DNA of 64,000 nt from the NCBI GenBank assembly GCA_004802725.1, contig SGPM01000001.1, forward strand, positions 482,824-546,823, read 5' to 3'. Source of the DNA: Antrodiella citrinella (lineage: Eukaryota; Basidiomycota; Agaricomycetes; Polyporales; Steccherinaceae). Position 1 is the stretch's first letter. Each line of letters begins with the position of its first letter. Under the pieces are notes generated by a model. The model was given only the letters and a program-made list of their open reading frames with translations. It searched no databases and had not been told where the DNA came from. Made by a program: the position numbers and the translations under genes. Shown piece by piece: positions 46,542 through 58,805 of this stretch.

Positions 46542-49500
46542 TTATATGCGGGAAGTGTCTACGACGGTGACATAGCATGGTCCTCCAGCTGGCGATTTCT
46601 GGGTATGACGCTGTCGTGTGACCCAACGCTCTGAGTCCGACAGCTCCCCAACGTCGGTCTCGACGACCCATCCTCCCAAGGTGTAGTTCCCCGGGTGGGG
46701 AACAAGTAGCTTTACGTGAAGTTCTGTTACCTCAGCCGGCCCCAGCTCGCCTCGCTGTGTCAATCGACCCACGAAACGTGGTGGTGTGCTCATTCTGTCA
46801 AAACAGTTCTATCAGCACGATTGAAGACTAGTCAAGGCAGTAACACTTACGTAGATTCGGGAGATTGGTGTGGGTTCAGTGGCAACGTCAGCACATATCG
46901 CGCACGGTTTGTCAATGAGTGGTTCCGGAGGGTAAATCTGACGGGTACGTGACACGGGCTGCTTGGATTCATGAATGACCAATATTGAGGAAAGGATTGA
47001 AGGCGTTGCTTACCTTGATGTGAAATCATGCTCGATGTTCATACCATCGAGTACCGAGACAACAATGGGGTCCGAATCTGCGTTCCACTCGCTGGCCTTG
47101 ATCGCCTGGATGAGCTCCTGGCGCTCGCGATGCGTCTCCGCATACATACTTCTCTTCGTCTTCAACTGATCCACCTCGTCGAAAACTTCGCGAAGGGGTG
47201 CGTGGTGTGCACCAAGGTTAGGAATGGGAAGAAGGACATGTCCGCGTCTTTCTTGTGAAGCAATCTCCCAGAAGACCACGACGTCAAGAGATGCCGGGTT
47301 GTAGAGTGGGAAGATGGAACGACGGAGGTGGTGAGGTATATGTGGATGTAGGGTTGATATCTGACGTGTCATGTGGCTGCGACGACTAGCGTGGATGAAA
47401 TGCCTAATGGCTGGGCTATTCAGGGATTGTGCATTGTCACCCTGGGTATAGTTGTGAGCGAGGGCCGCATGAAGAGCGAGATGAGGACCCACCGCGGACA
47501 AGTGCCTGCACTGCAAGCGGGTTGGCGGTGGATCTGATACTTCCACTGTCGATCCGTGAAGGACACTACGTAGTTTGTCTGTCACAAACCGCCGTGTAAC
47601 TTCAACGCCTGGGCCGTCAACCCAGCGATCGACCGCGAAACTAGCACGGGCTGACTGACTCGGCGGTAGACTTCCACTAGGATAGACATTAGATCATTCA
47701 TGACAACGCGCATAATAAACACGCACATGATGTTTGTGGCCAAGGGTATACATGACCACGCCGGACTCATTGTTGTAACTTGCGAGAACCGGACGGAGGA
47801 AGATGTGGTCTTGTTGTCAATGACGAAATTGATCACATACTCATGTTCAGATGTTCGACTAGACCGAACATGTGACGATAAATTGAAGATCGGCCTGACT
47901 TCGTATTCGCGGACCAGACGTGTGGAATAAAACGCATCACCTGTCGCCTTGAAAGATATCAGATCCACGATGACTTCATGAGCACCGATCAACGCACCTC
48001 TCGGAATGTCAATAGGATGCAAAGATTATTCTCTCCGATATTAGTGGCGTGAAGTATTAGTGAGATATCAATACTCTCTCCAGGCGCCAGTGTTGGGGAA
48101 GTATGTATGTCTTCCAGTGGTATGCGGTACGGCTCTCGAGGTGCAATCGAATTATTTGACAAGACCAGTTCTGCTTCTGACGAAGCCACATGAGCTAAAT
48201 CGCGCGTGAGTATCGATGAGCACAACGACGCGGTAAGACATGTACCTGATGAGCTAGGTCTTTTGTCGTCCACCCAAAACTCATCCTCCGCACCACCAAT
48301 CATCCACAACTCTGTGATATCATTTCGGCCGGAATTGAACACTCTCACGTTCATGCGTTTCCTTTCACCTTCAGCCAGCAAAAGATGTCTGTCATCCACG
48401 AAGTTTGCCTGCAACCGTTGGAGCGCATCTTCTACTTCTACCTTGAAGAGGATATCGGGAGCGTAGACTTTGTTCTGCCTCTGCAAGGGAGTATCTTGTA
48501 ATCGCTTGCCACGAGTAGCCAATGATTCCGAGGTTGGTAATAAATCAAGGAAGTGATAGGTGATGTCGGTGAGCACAAGAGATGCAGGTCTCGACGATTT
48601 GATACCAATCGGTATCTGTCATCACTGTGAGCGAAAATAACCCAACAGAGAGCTTTGCACGTCTTACCGTGCGTATCTCCTTAGCCCCGAGCTGAATATC
48701 ATCCACCCGTTCAACTTCAACAAAATCCGGATAGACATCTGACTCTGACGACGCTTCTCGCACGACGATGGTGAGTGCAGATAGAGTCACGTCGACGTCC
48801 AGCGGATTACGAATTCCGAGATCCACCCAAAACGTCTCTGAACAATATTGTTAGCATGCCAAGAAACATATCAGCGCAGAAATATCACCATTGACCGCGG
48901 CTCTGCCTCCTGGATGTAGCTTCTCTGCGCCTCTGGACTTCCTGAAAGCAGACCAGTATTCCTCGCGGTGCTTCCACTCATCAGCGTCGGTACTCATAGC
49001 GTCTCCGGGAAGTCGTATCCGTGTATGGCTGATCTGACAGAATTTGAGCTGCAACTTCAAGTGTAATGTGCCAAAACGATCGCTTTCCGTGGTCATGAAA
49101 TGCTGAAGTACTGTAAGTTCGAGATCAATGCACCAGACGCAAGAGACGGACCTTGAGCGCGACTCTGAAATCCTCTAGATAGACTTTCTCAGTCCCAGCC
49201 TGCTTCCCATCTTGAGATGCACCATTGACCATGATTCCCAGTCCTTCCGCTACGGAGTGTGGCGTAGTAATCTTGGGCTCTCGAAGCAACCCGAGGAAGT
49301 ACTGTACGGCCCCTGCTGTATCACCAGTGGTATATAGCAATCTTCCCAACTCATGCTCTATGCCAGGGAGAACTGCGTCGAAACCACGCCAATCAGATGG
49401 GTCCCGGCCTTCACTTTCCCAGAATGCAGGTGAAAGCTCGCTAATACGCAGAGATCTGTACAGCTGATGCGACCGCTTGAAGAAATACATGGCCAACGCT

Positions 49501-51570
49501 TTCTGCGATGGCTATGAGTTTTGCTAGACAGCGCAATGACACAACGACTCACGATGCCAGCTTTTTCTAGCCTGTCTGCAGCACGCATGTACCACAAAGC
49601 CGATCTTCGTTGTGCGCCTTTCTTTGCCGTCAGAAACGCAGCATGTGCGAGCAAGAGAGCGGTAGGTACTTCTTCTGCCTTGAGCGGATGAACAGGAAGT
49701 CAGTAACCGCACTACCCAAAAACGTTGCAATGTCACAATAAGCAATAAAACGACGTACAGCACCAGCAGCTTGCACTAGCCACCGTTCACCTTCCAGGAG
49801 ACTACCCAGCAGATCCCTGCGGCCAATACCAATGTCCCAACGGACAGCGTTGACGAGCGATCGCATCTGCGCTTGTGCAGGTAGCTCGTGCAGCTGTGTG
49901 TGGTTCATTTGAATGGCATTTGCTGCAAGCAGAGGAAGAGCCGGCGATGGCACCAGCAAGAGAGGCAGGATGTCCTATCCAATCGATCCATTCAGTCCGC
50001 TGTACGCAACGAGAGTGAATGAAAAAGTCTTTCTCACAGAACCACCTTTGCTCTCTTTCCGCAAATTCTCCCAGATGGAGATAGCCAGCTTGAAATCGCC
50101 AAGGATAGTGGCGAACTCGGCCAATCGCCTTTGCTGGGTCACCATAGAAGCACCGCCACTTAACGAGGTTATGGAAGTAAGTGAGCTGACGGAGCTGTTT
50201 GGGGCGTGTGATGTGACACGCGAGCCTGTTGAAGAAACCGACGAAGTCGATCCGTGCGTAGGCGTGGATGCGGGGGTCGCATTGGAAGTGTTGTACCCGG
50301 ATCCAAAGAGACGACGCGTTGAAGAGAAGAGACGTGATGGCAAACGCCGCGAGGTTGAGTACTGCTCGCGAAGAGATTAGCTGTGACACATCTGAGTGTG
50401 ATAAACTTACGAGTTCATTCCAATCGACAACCGCTTTCTCCATCCAAGGAATCAAACTCATCGTCACGAATTCGCGAGTAAAGCGTCCTAACTGCTGTAC
50501 GTCAGTCTCACATAGTAGAAGAGAACTTGCATCGGTGGTTGCACCGTTTCTCTGTGGTGCCGGTGATTGTACGCGGGACGACAAGACCGATGATGGCGAT
50601 GAGGACGCTGACAGCCCAGCTGATGGAACTTGGGGTGGGGGCATTGGAGACACATCGGCGATAGGCACAGGTGGAAGCCTGGGTACAGGATATGGTATCT
50701 GTACGGGCGCAGGTGGCGGGGAAGTTGGAAGGCTTAGAGGAAGCAAATATGTGTGAAGGCCGTACTGCTTCTTCACTGCATTGAACAGGGATTCCGCACT
50801 AAAGACGCGAAATCATGTAAGATCAGTCCTCCCAAGCATAGACATATGCACGCACATTGGATCTGACAGTGGTGAATTTGACGGGTGTACTATCAGTGAA
50901 TACCGGAGCGATGTGGCGTCCACCCAAGGCGGAAAGTCTACTGTTCGCGCGTGCAAGTCCTGCAAAGCTTGTAATGGGTTGGGTGCAGTGGTAGATACTG
51001 CATATATTACTGTGTAATAGAACGAAATGAGAGAGCGTACAAAGAGGACTGGATTACGAACTTGCGACAGGGTGGTTCCATCCTTCAGAGCGATTTGGGA
51101 CGTGATCGCTTTCAACGCATCTCTTGACCTCCTCCCACCACGGAGTATGATCCTTCCATGGTCCCTCCGGTTTCTCAGAAGCCATTTGCGCTTCTACCAT
51201 ATCTACCCAAGCCGTGCATCGCGGCTGCACGCGGTTGCCTATCCAATCCATAGTGCGTTCCGCTCTCTGTTCCTCATCTTCGTGGACGGCAGATTCTATG
51301 TCAAGTAAATCGGAAAAGCGTAGAGCAAATGACGATAGTGGTATTGAAGTCAAGGATGTAGTTCGCGTCGTGACTTGAAGTCAAAAAGTCGTGAGCTTGC
51401 GCCATAGAATAGTATAAGCCTGTTCGTAACTCACTCTGCTGAAGCGGAGAGAATGATTGGAGAATTTGCGGTAATGGCGGTAGAGTGTGCGTCTCCAACA
51501 CCTCTTTGAGGTCCGATGAGTGTAGGATACATACGTGCGGGCTGAGAGATGACGGAAGAGTGGGTGCCAT
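46542..51570 (-). CDS. TRS85: TRAPP complex subunit Trs85 (TRAPPC8)
   Basis: Large subunit that targets the TRAPPIII Rab exchange factor to autophagosome-formation sites and the early secretory system. From the ATG at 51570 the protein starts MAPTLPSSLSPHVCILHSSD and ETHTLPPLPQILQSFSPLQQ, then NPLQALQDLHARTVDFPPWVD, a Pro-rich loop, RFTREFVTMSLIPWMEKAVVDWNE, the SRLFSSTRRLFGSG segment and QRRLAEFATILGDFKLAISIWENLRKES, all hallmarks of the GSG1/Trs85 N-terminal half. The second half is beta-rich, as in the ASPM-like C-terminal part (LDLGIRNPLDVDVTLSALTI). Exons 51435-51570 and one ending at 51373 are clear; many small introns follow and a full exon list was not resolved. It ends 113 bases from the convergent Mpv17 gene. 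Confidence 0.88.
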
Positions 51571-51857
51571 TCGGGGTGGGTAGCAGATAGGTCCTGGCGG
51601 TAGGAGTTGGAAGTACTAACAGAACCGTTGATCGCTTCGGAGTGCGATGCAGGCTCTACAGTACCAACACCGACAACGCCTTGGAGGACGCTAGTAGTGG
51701 ATAGAGGTGTAGCAACGCTAGTAATAGAGTAACATTGTCCAATGTCCACGACACAAGTGTTACATCAGCGCCTAATTATGTTACATATGGGCCATTACTA
51801 ACATTTGGGCGCAATACATGCTATACAAGAAACGACAACCAACACTGTACTTTCCTC

Positions 51858-52829
51858 TCAAAGGAGCTCTGCCATCAAGAACCCTTTTGCAAAGCCACTA
51901 CCACCCCGACCGTCGTGATGATGATGATGACGGCCATTGTCACGGTAGTATCCGTCATCGTAACCCCCGCCGTAACCCCCGCCGTAGCCACCACCGCCAA
52001 ATCGTCCACCGCCGAACCCTCTTCCACCAATTCCTAATCCCCCGCCGCCGAATCCAGGCCGTCCAAACCCGCCGAGACGTCCGTAGCCATATGGATCGCC
52101 GGCTGGGGGGCCGTACATAGCTGGACCATAGGGCGCAGATGTCATCGGCGAAGGATAAATACCTCTCGAGCTCGAGGAGCTTGCTGCATAATCATCGTAA
52201 TACGGCTGTGCCCTACGCTGTTGCCTGCCCTCTCCTTGCCGATAGCGTAGTTCCTCCTGTTGCCTGCGTTCCTCTTCATATTGCAGGCGCTGTTCTTCGA
52301 GTCTCTGTTTAGCCTACGAATGTTGGGTCAGCATCATACCAGGGTCCAGACGATGACCAGACGTACAAGAGTTTCCTGGCGCAATGACTCTTCACGCTCT
52401 TCCCGGGTTCCAATGGCTCTATCCCTCAGCTGGGCAAACACATTTTTCTGCTTGCCGCTGGCCGTTCGTGACATGTCCGGTCTGGAGGCCACATCGCGAG
52501 GATCGTCTCGGACATGATCAGTCGAGCCAGAGAACGAGTGCCGCCTCGGCGGAGAATACGCGGGAGGGCCAAGTCCACGCGAGGCATTTCCTTTGAATTC
52601 CGGATGCTCGTTCAAGAACTGCTCGTCCTCGTATGGGTGTATCCATATCGATCGGGGAGGAGTGGCCTTCGTATCGACCTGTGGAATTGCGCCTAATGAG
52701 TCTGGATGCTATTAGCAATTGCTTTCGAGTTACCCAGAAGGGATGATCACTGGTGGGATCGTACTGCTGGATCCAACCATCGGGGAGGTCGTTCATGGCG
52801 AGAGTGGACTGTGTCTTGTCATCAGACAT
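51858..52829 (-). CDS. WW-domain protein with Gly/Tyr-rich tail
   Basis: Exons 52734-52829, 52367-52678 and 51858-52313 give 287 residues. The WW domain spans about residues 12-45: LPDGWIQQYDPTSDHPFWVD, interrupted by an intron after the second Trp, followed by PRSIWIHPYEDEQF. The middle is basic and charged; a helical EERRQQQEELRYRQ stretch follows. The C-terminal 75 residues are Gly/Tyr-rich with many GGG and GYGGG units and a His run (HHHHH), likely disordered. A short hydrophobic end (SGFAKGFLMAELL) closes it. WW domains bind Pro-rich ligands, so an adaptor role is inferred. A TATATA box lies about 50 bases upstream of the start. Confidence 0.86.
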
Positions 52830-52880
52830 GATGGTAGGAGAGTGAGTGCAAGAGTGGGGTAAGATCCTTTTTAGCGGGAA

Positions 52881-52886
52881 TATATA
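52881..52886 (-). promoter_or_regulatory. TATA box of WW-domain gene
   Basis: TATATA, about 52 bases upstream of the start codon at 52829, in the 131-base gap to the next gene. Confidence 0.45.
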
Positions 52887-52960
52887 CGGTGGTCGATGGT
52901 ATCGGGGGCGGTCTCGGACGGCGTAGAAGGCGGTGCAATCAGACAATGTGACATCGCTAT

Positions 52961-53842
52961 TTATAATGATACATGGTCAAGTATACGAAGGTACTCGACT
53001 ACCTCCTGGATCTTCTTCACCTTCTCTTGCGTCGGCATCTATAGCGATAGATGAGAACTCATCAGAAAGTGAACAAGCGGACGTACAGCATAGAACTCAT
53101 GCATCGAGCGCTTCCTCTCGTGACTTGCATCCTCTTGTCGAGCCACCTCTTCCACGAACGTCCATGAATCTCCGGGTGTACGAGCAGCCTTCTTCTTACG
53201 TCCTCTCCAGACACCCGCAGCACTTCGCGATGTGTCCTCCGAAGGTGCTGCGATCCCTTTATTGCGCCGCGCAGCCGCAGGAAGCTCGGCAGGCTCTCCC
53301 CACCCTGCGACATCCTGCTCTGCGCCCCAGTCGTCGACTCCGGGCGACCCCAAGCCGACGGGCTCGTCGTCTGGACTCCACGGATTCTCATCGCCAGAGC
53401 CGGCTTGGGGTGGTGTATCCCATCCACCACCCCGAGTTGCACGGCCCCAAACGTCCTCTCCAGTGTCCTTCCCCCAGCCGTTATTCTTCGACTGCCACGT
53501 CGCACTCTGCTCCTCGTCCTCCATCCGCTGCAAGAAATGCTCCAACTTCGCCGCTTCTTCCCCCTTCTCTGCCGCCATCACTCCATCTCTCCAGAAAGGT
53601 ATCAGGTCTCGCAAGCGGTCTACCCGACCTTGCTGCTCCCACGACTTCAAGAGTGCAGGATCGGCAGGTGGTTTCGACGGCGCAAGCCAGCCGGAGATGT
53701 CGTGGTGATTCCAGTCGTCGGTGACTTCGAATGCACCTGGTGCCGGCGTCGATTTGCGTGTCCGTTTCGACCTGGGTTTCGTCGTGGTGCGACGTCGATC
53801 GGTCTTGGATGGTTTCGCGGGCGTTGTGGGTGTAGACATCAT
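52961..53842 (-). CDS. Conserved basidiomycete protein, Trp/Gly-rich
   Basis: Exons 53087-53842 and 52961-53038 give 277 residues, assuming the first of two tandem ATGs (53840-53842). The head is basic (RRRTTTKPRSKRTRKS), a nuclear-targeting type. Next comes a conserved-looking block WNHHDISGWLAPSKPPADPALLKSWEQQGR, VDRLRDLIPFWRDGVM and LEHFLQRMEDEE. The second half has repeated Trp-Gly and Asp/Pro motifs (GWGKDTGEDVWGRA, GGGWDTPPQ, DDWGAEQDVAGWGEP), which resemble GW-type hook motifs that bind Argonaute-like or other hydrophobic pockets; that is only a hint. It ends in a short helix (VKKIQEVVEYLRIL). No named domain. Confidence 0.68.
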
Positions 53843-54156
53843 GGTATGAGTAGAAGAAGTAGGAATGTGGGCTAAATATCGATAATGCCACGATACTGCG
53901 GCATCACCTGTATGGTATGGTGCATGTAGAAGAAATATGCAGTGGTTAGAATCCGGGAAAACTGTACAGAGCTCTGCATGGGCTACTTTCAGCCCACCTG
54001 GTTCGCGATCATCAGTGATCGAATCGGCACGGAGTCTGCCGACGAAGGTCTGCACTCGGTCTCATGCTGTCTCATGTTGAAGAAGTGCAATACAATGTTC
54101 GAAAAGAAAGGATAGAAGGAGTGAATACAATACATTGCGTTGTATTGAGAGGTATT
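53843..54156. other. Intergenic region with no supported gene
   Basis: Upstream of the Trp/Gly-rich gene and downstream of the LCCL gene, both on the minus strand. An in-frame extension of the former runs upstream to 54055 but has low-quality sequence character and is not needed. Confidence 0.5.
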
Positions 54157-56291
54157 CTACGATGGTCCTGGTAGTGGATCAACCCACGTCCCATTAGGCC
54201 AGAGGGTGCCAGCTTTAGTGAAATCGCCCGCAGTTCCACCGCTGGTGTACTACAACGCAGAAGGAAGCCGCAATCAATCGCCTGCGGATACAAAGGTACT
54301 GATGCACACTCACTGCTAGTCGGAAGAAATGCGGTAGACCTGACTGCAAGCTTGCCAGCGAGAAGTTGAGCGCGGCACCAACGTATCGTTCAACGTCGTC
54401 AACAAGTAACGCGAATCCATCCCAACTATCGTCAGGTATCGGACTCCAGAATATCGTCTGATTCTGTAAGGGAATAGAGCTATTAAGATTCGTTGCGTTG
54501 TTTAAGAACGCTGGCAGGGCAGAGCCGATAGGAGCGTCTCGGCGTAACTATAATGAATGAGCAGCATTTTAGCGTAATCGGACACAGTAGAAGAAAGGAA
54601 CGCACATCAGCAGCTGTTTGCAGGATGGAAGCAAATCCGAACGCTGCTACACCATTGAGGAACATCCCAAGTAGGAAAGCCTGATAGACCGCAGAAAGCC
54701 TCGTCGGGAATGCAGTACCAGGGATGAGGACTATGGCGAGAATATAGTGGTGCAGCCTGAACTCGAGGCCAGGTAATTGCGAAAGGACCACAACAGTGAG
54801 TGCTCCGAGGATGTACCACCCAAGATAATAGGGCAACCACCCAGTCTTCCGGATGACCCGAACTTGGTTCACAACGATGAACAGCACGACAATCACGATG
54901 ATGACCAGTGCGGTGATACCACCTTTGCGTTGATCGATGTCCGAAGCAGTCAGGCGACTGATGGGGATCTCGTCAAATATTATGTTGCAAAGGACACCAG
55001 CCCAAAATGGTGCCAAATACCATACTGTGGCTTCGATGGGCATGCTAGAGAATATGGGCACGACGAAGCGGAACGCCAGTCTCCAAAAGGCGTATGCGAC
55101 GAAGAGAGCTGGCAGGAAGATGGAGAATGCGGTGTCAATTGGTGGGGGCGAGGCCTGTGGCTGGGAGAAGAGTGTGACATGCCAGAATCCGATGCACACC
55201 AAGCACCAATACGTGAAGATTGGCTTCGGCCGGAGGACAAGGAACAACAAGACCGTAATGAGGATGTTGAACGCAAGTGCAGGATCTCGCAAGTCAGCAC
55301 AAGAGTGCAGCGAGGTGGTGGGAAGAAATCGGTAGGAGACGGGGAAGATAGTGGGGAAGCCAATAGAGGATAAGCCGTTGGCTGTGTATGGGAGGAAGTC
55401 TGAGAAGTTGCCCATGAGTTGTAGAGTCGCGCATCCGCCTTTGGAGTTGCTGATCAGGCCTCTATATATGCTGTCAATTGACCGCATCACCTGAACAGGG
55501 CGCCAGACTTACGCTTGAGTCGCTGCCGCGCATATGAAAGTATCAGCTCTGTACGTCCTGTTTGCATCTCCACCTCCCACGATCAACGGTACGAACGCAA
55601 TCTCCTCGTCGCCAACCGTTCTCGGATTCTGCAAAATGACGGCATCACATTGCGCAGGGCATCTGAAGTCGAAGGTTGAATCATCGAATGGTCCACAGCT
55701 CTGTCCGTCCAGCCCACAGCCATCGTTGGCGAGCCAGTAGGTGGATGTGCAGTCGATAAAGGCATCAGAGGGGACAAGGAATGACTGTGCGCGTGAAAAG
55801 AACGCAAAGCCAATGATATAGCCTATCACCAGGATGCATAGCAACCAAGGCGAGGTAAGCGGTTTGGTGAGGCGGATCCACGCAGGTTCGAGTGCCAGAC
55901 TATAATTGCGTCGTCCAGAATAAAAAGTCAGACTAAGGAAGGGAGTGGGACCTAGAAGATGTGAGTTTAGAGTGGCCGAACAGTTGATACAGAAACACGC
56001 ACTTGACAGGTCTCGTTTTGGCCGTGGTCCCCTGAAGTACTGCCAAACTTTCCATACCCTGGGATATCGTGTGCCAAATGCTCGCGCACGTTGAACGTAC
56101 CAGTGGTTCGAACGTGGATAGATGCGGGAAGACCCTGAGGTCTCCGCTGGTGTCTCCAGATGAAAGGTGGTGGTCGAGTGTGACTTGGACGGCCTGTCCG
56201 AGGTCACACTAGCGGAACCTTGCGGCGGGTAGGAGAGTGTTTCGATCTGATTATAGTCATCTGAGCCTGCTGAATGGTTGCTCTTCTCCAT
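54157..56291 (-). CDS. LCCL-domain multi-pass membrane protein
   Basis: Five exons (56003-56291, 55513-55951, 54606-55461, 54314-54547, 54157-54249) give 636 residues. A Ser/Thr-rich cytosolic head precedes one transmembrane helix (WLLCILVIGYIIGFAFFSRA). An ectodomain follows with the Cys pattern CTSTYWLANDGCGLDGQSCGPFDDSTFDFRCPAQC, which is the LCCL module. Then five or more helices cluster (AFNILITVLLFLVLR, FTYWCLVCIGFWHVTLF, IFLPALFVAYAFWRL, ALVIIVIVVLFIVVNQV and later LGWYILGALTVVVLSQL, HHYILAIVLIP). The C-terminal lumenal part has N-glycosylation sites. Fungal LCCL membrane proteins are uncharacterised; a receptor or surface role is inferred. Confidence 0.86.
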
Positions 56292-56621
56292 CAACCACTG
56301 CCAGTCCGTTTGTCGAATGTGTGCAGCAGTTTGAGAGACCCAGTGTACATGAAGGAGTGTGCTGCAGAGGTCGTCTGGTGAACCGCGCGGTGGTTACCTG
56401 ACCGGAATAGCTGAACTTGGTGATTACGTCCACCACATCCGTCATCATCTCTACTCACCGCCCACTGAAGATCACGCATACTTCATCGAATTATTCAAAC
56501 TCTGGGTACCTTGTTCGAATCTGCGACAGGCATAGTCCTTCGTCGACTCTTTTCATCCACTTTATCTCGACATTGGCCACAACTCGAACCACTACTTCCG
56601 ACTTCCGAGCCGCGTTGGAAT
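56292..56621. promoter_or_regulatory. Divergent promoter of LCCL gene and NGL2-like gene
   Basis: A 330-base shared region. The NGL2-like frame stays open upstream of its ATG for about 110 bases but without another ATG. No TATA box stands out. Confidence 0.45.
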
Positions 56622-58414
56622 ATGATCGGGTTAGTAGTACACCCGGAAGGGATAGAAGAGCTACGTGCCGCACGAGCTGAAGAAAAGAAGTTGAAAAAAT
56701 TGCAGAACGAGGAACGAATCAGACAGGAAGAGGAGGCCAGATCTCATATTCTTCCCCGAGCATGGATCAAACTACCGCAGTCATCTCGGACCGCACCTGC
56801 CAGTGAACAGAGGCAATGCAAAGTCATGACTTGGAATGTTTGTCAATCTACTTGTTGAACATAATGATTCGTGATTCGCTCATGTTCATCGTTTCAGCTC
56901 TTGGCCCAGTGCCTAGTCCGTGAGTAGTTCGGCGCAGCTGTCAATCCGAAAGCTTGCTGAAGTGGATATTGTAGGCCGTACGCTGTTTCCTACGAGCGAC
57001 TGCTTGAAGGCCTCAGAACGGGACCACATGACGTACCGCGAAATTATATCACACAATGCTGATATATGTTGCCTCCAGGTAAATCATGTCTCAGCATGCG
57101 TTGCGTCCGCAGCTGACCATTGCAACACAAAAAGGAAGTCGACAGAACGGAGAAGCTATTTCCTGTCCTGAAAGAGGCGGGCTATAACCACGTTTACAAG
57201 GCAGGTCCTCAGAAGAAGCATGGGTGCTTGATCGCGTTCCGCAGCGAGGTCCTCGAACTTTACGCGCAAAAGCAAATACCGTATGACGACCACGAGGTCC
57301 ACCCAGATGCCCCCGTCACAACTCCCTTTGTCAAGCGCTGCGGTAGCAGTTTCCGGACGAAGAATATCGCAAATCTCGTCGCGCTCAAATGGAAGGATAG
57401 TGAAGACGGCGTCATTGTGGCAACGACCCACCTGTTTTGGCATCCATCGTAAGGCTCTCGCTTTTGTCAAAATAATTCAATGTCCTATATCGCGTTCCAG
57501 GTATACGTATGAACGCACAAGGTATGAGGTTAACATGTCCGTCGAAGCAGCATGCCGACCTGTGTGAAACTGCACCGTTAGACAAGCTGCTATCCTTTTG
57601 CGCGAAGTTTCCAGGTTTCGTCACGGTCTCGGTAAGGACAATTGGCCGTGTATCGTTGCTGGAGGTCCGTATTACACTTTTTTCCAAAGCAATATGCTGA
57701 CAGCCCAACACCTCAGATTTCAACTTCGCTCCGGACGACCCAGCATACTCCCTCCTCGTCGGCGACGCGCTCTCACCACGGCAGTCGTCTCGTCTGGACG
57801 TGTCGCGGGTCGTACACCACACCATCGATCCCAACGTCCCCATCACAACAAAGAAGATGATGGGAGAAGACGAGGGCGGTGCAGAGGGTGAAGAGAAAGA
57901 CCCAGACCGAATCATCGTCAACGCACGGAAAGCCGTCCCGGACGACGGTCTGCTCACGGACGAGCAGCTGCGAGAAATCTGCACGCGCGCTGGACAGGCT
58001 TTCTCCGCGTACGATCGCGGCTTGTCCCAGGACAAGACGATCGATGCCGAATTGCTCTTTGGAAGTAGAGTGCCTTTAGAACGGGGAAAACAAGGCGCTG
58101 CAGAACCTGTATGGACAAGCTACACTCATGTAAGTCTGTCCCACCTATATCGTGATGGTCCATACTCCATACTCAAATCCTGCTTAGTTCTGGAAAGTGG
58201 TATTAGGTATGTGTTCTTGTCTCATCGCGCGGACATTGATTTTGATGAACTCTCAGATTACATATTCGTCTTGGACCCGAAGCGAGATGTCACCGTTGTT
58301 GGCGTAGCTGCTCCCCACCCCACGAAAGACCTTGATCCCGGTCTCCCTCGCAAAGGGGTCTGTGCAAGCGACCACATTTCCCTGTGCGCCGACCTCACCT
58401 GGTCAGCATCATAG
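56622..58414 (+). CDS. NGL2: NGL2-type endonuclease/exonuclease/phosphatase family RNase
   Basis: CCR4/Angel/Ngl-family nuclease, likely an RNA 3' trimming or deadenylase-like enzyme (yeast Ngl2 trims 5.8S rRNA). Nine exons (56622-56837, 56898-56919, 56975-57078, 57135-57448, 57501-57521, 57582-57664, 57717-58129, 58188-58206, 58257-58414) give 449 residues. EEP-fold motifs: KVMTWNLLAQCLV, ADICCLQEVDR with the catalytic Glu, KKHGCLIAFR, VATTHLFWHP, GDFNFAPDDPAYSLL, and at the end LDYIFVL plus SDHISLCADL with the catalytic Asp-His. The family's leucine-rich repeats are absent, as in Ngl proteins. Charged N-terminal helix (AEEKKLKKLQNEERIRQEEE). Exact Ngl paralogue unsure. Confidence 0.88.
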
Positions 58415-58805
58415 ATTACATCTCAAGACTAGAGTATTCTGCAAGAGCATCTTTCGATAGCAACGCATCCCATTTCTATTCATGGTAATAGTGATAGGTA
58501 GTGAAAAAGGCAGTGAGATAATGCGAATATTGCTGGATGTCTAACGTAAATCAGCGGAAGGAAAGGACCACCATAGGGCAATGTACGAGTCGCGAAGGTC
58601 GAATCTGATGAATGTAAGTCGTTGGAGAAGCGGAGGGCTGGGGGCTGGGGGGGGGGAGAAAGTCCTGATCACGAAAAAGAACCCAAATGAAATAGAGGAA
58701 GGGTCCGAAGTAGCGAATGTTGCGAAGAATATTCCTTAGAGGATGTGGGAGAAACATAGACATCATACATGAAAGTGTCCTGTGGTATGCAATGCGGCTG
58801 CGAAG
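58415..58805. other. Intergenic: convergent 3' ends
   Basis: Between the convergent ends of the NGL2-like gene and the RhoGEF gene. A run of ten or more G bases interrupted by C lies near 58637-58660, likely unstable. No gene is supported. Confidence 0.55.
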
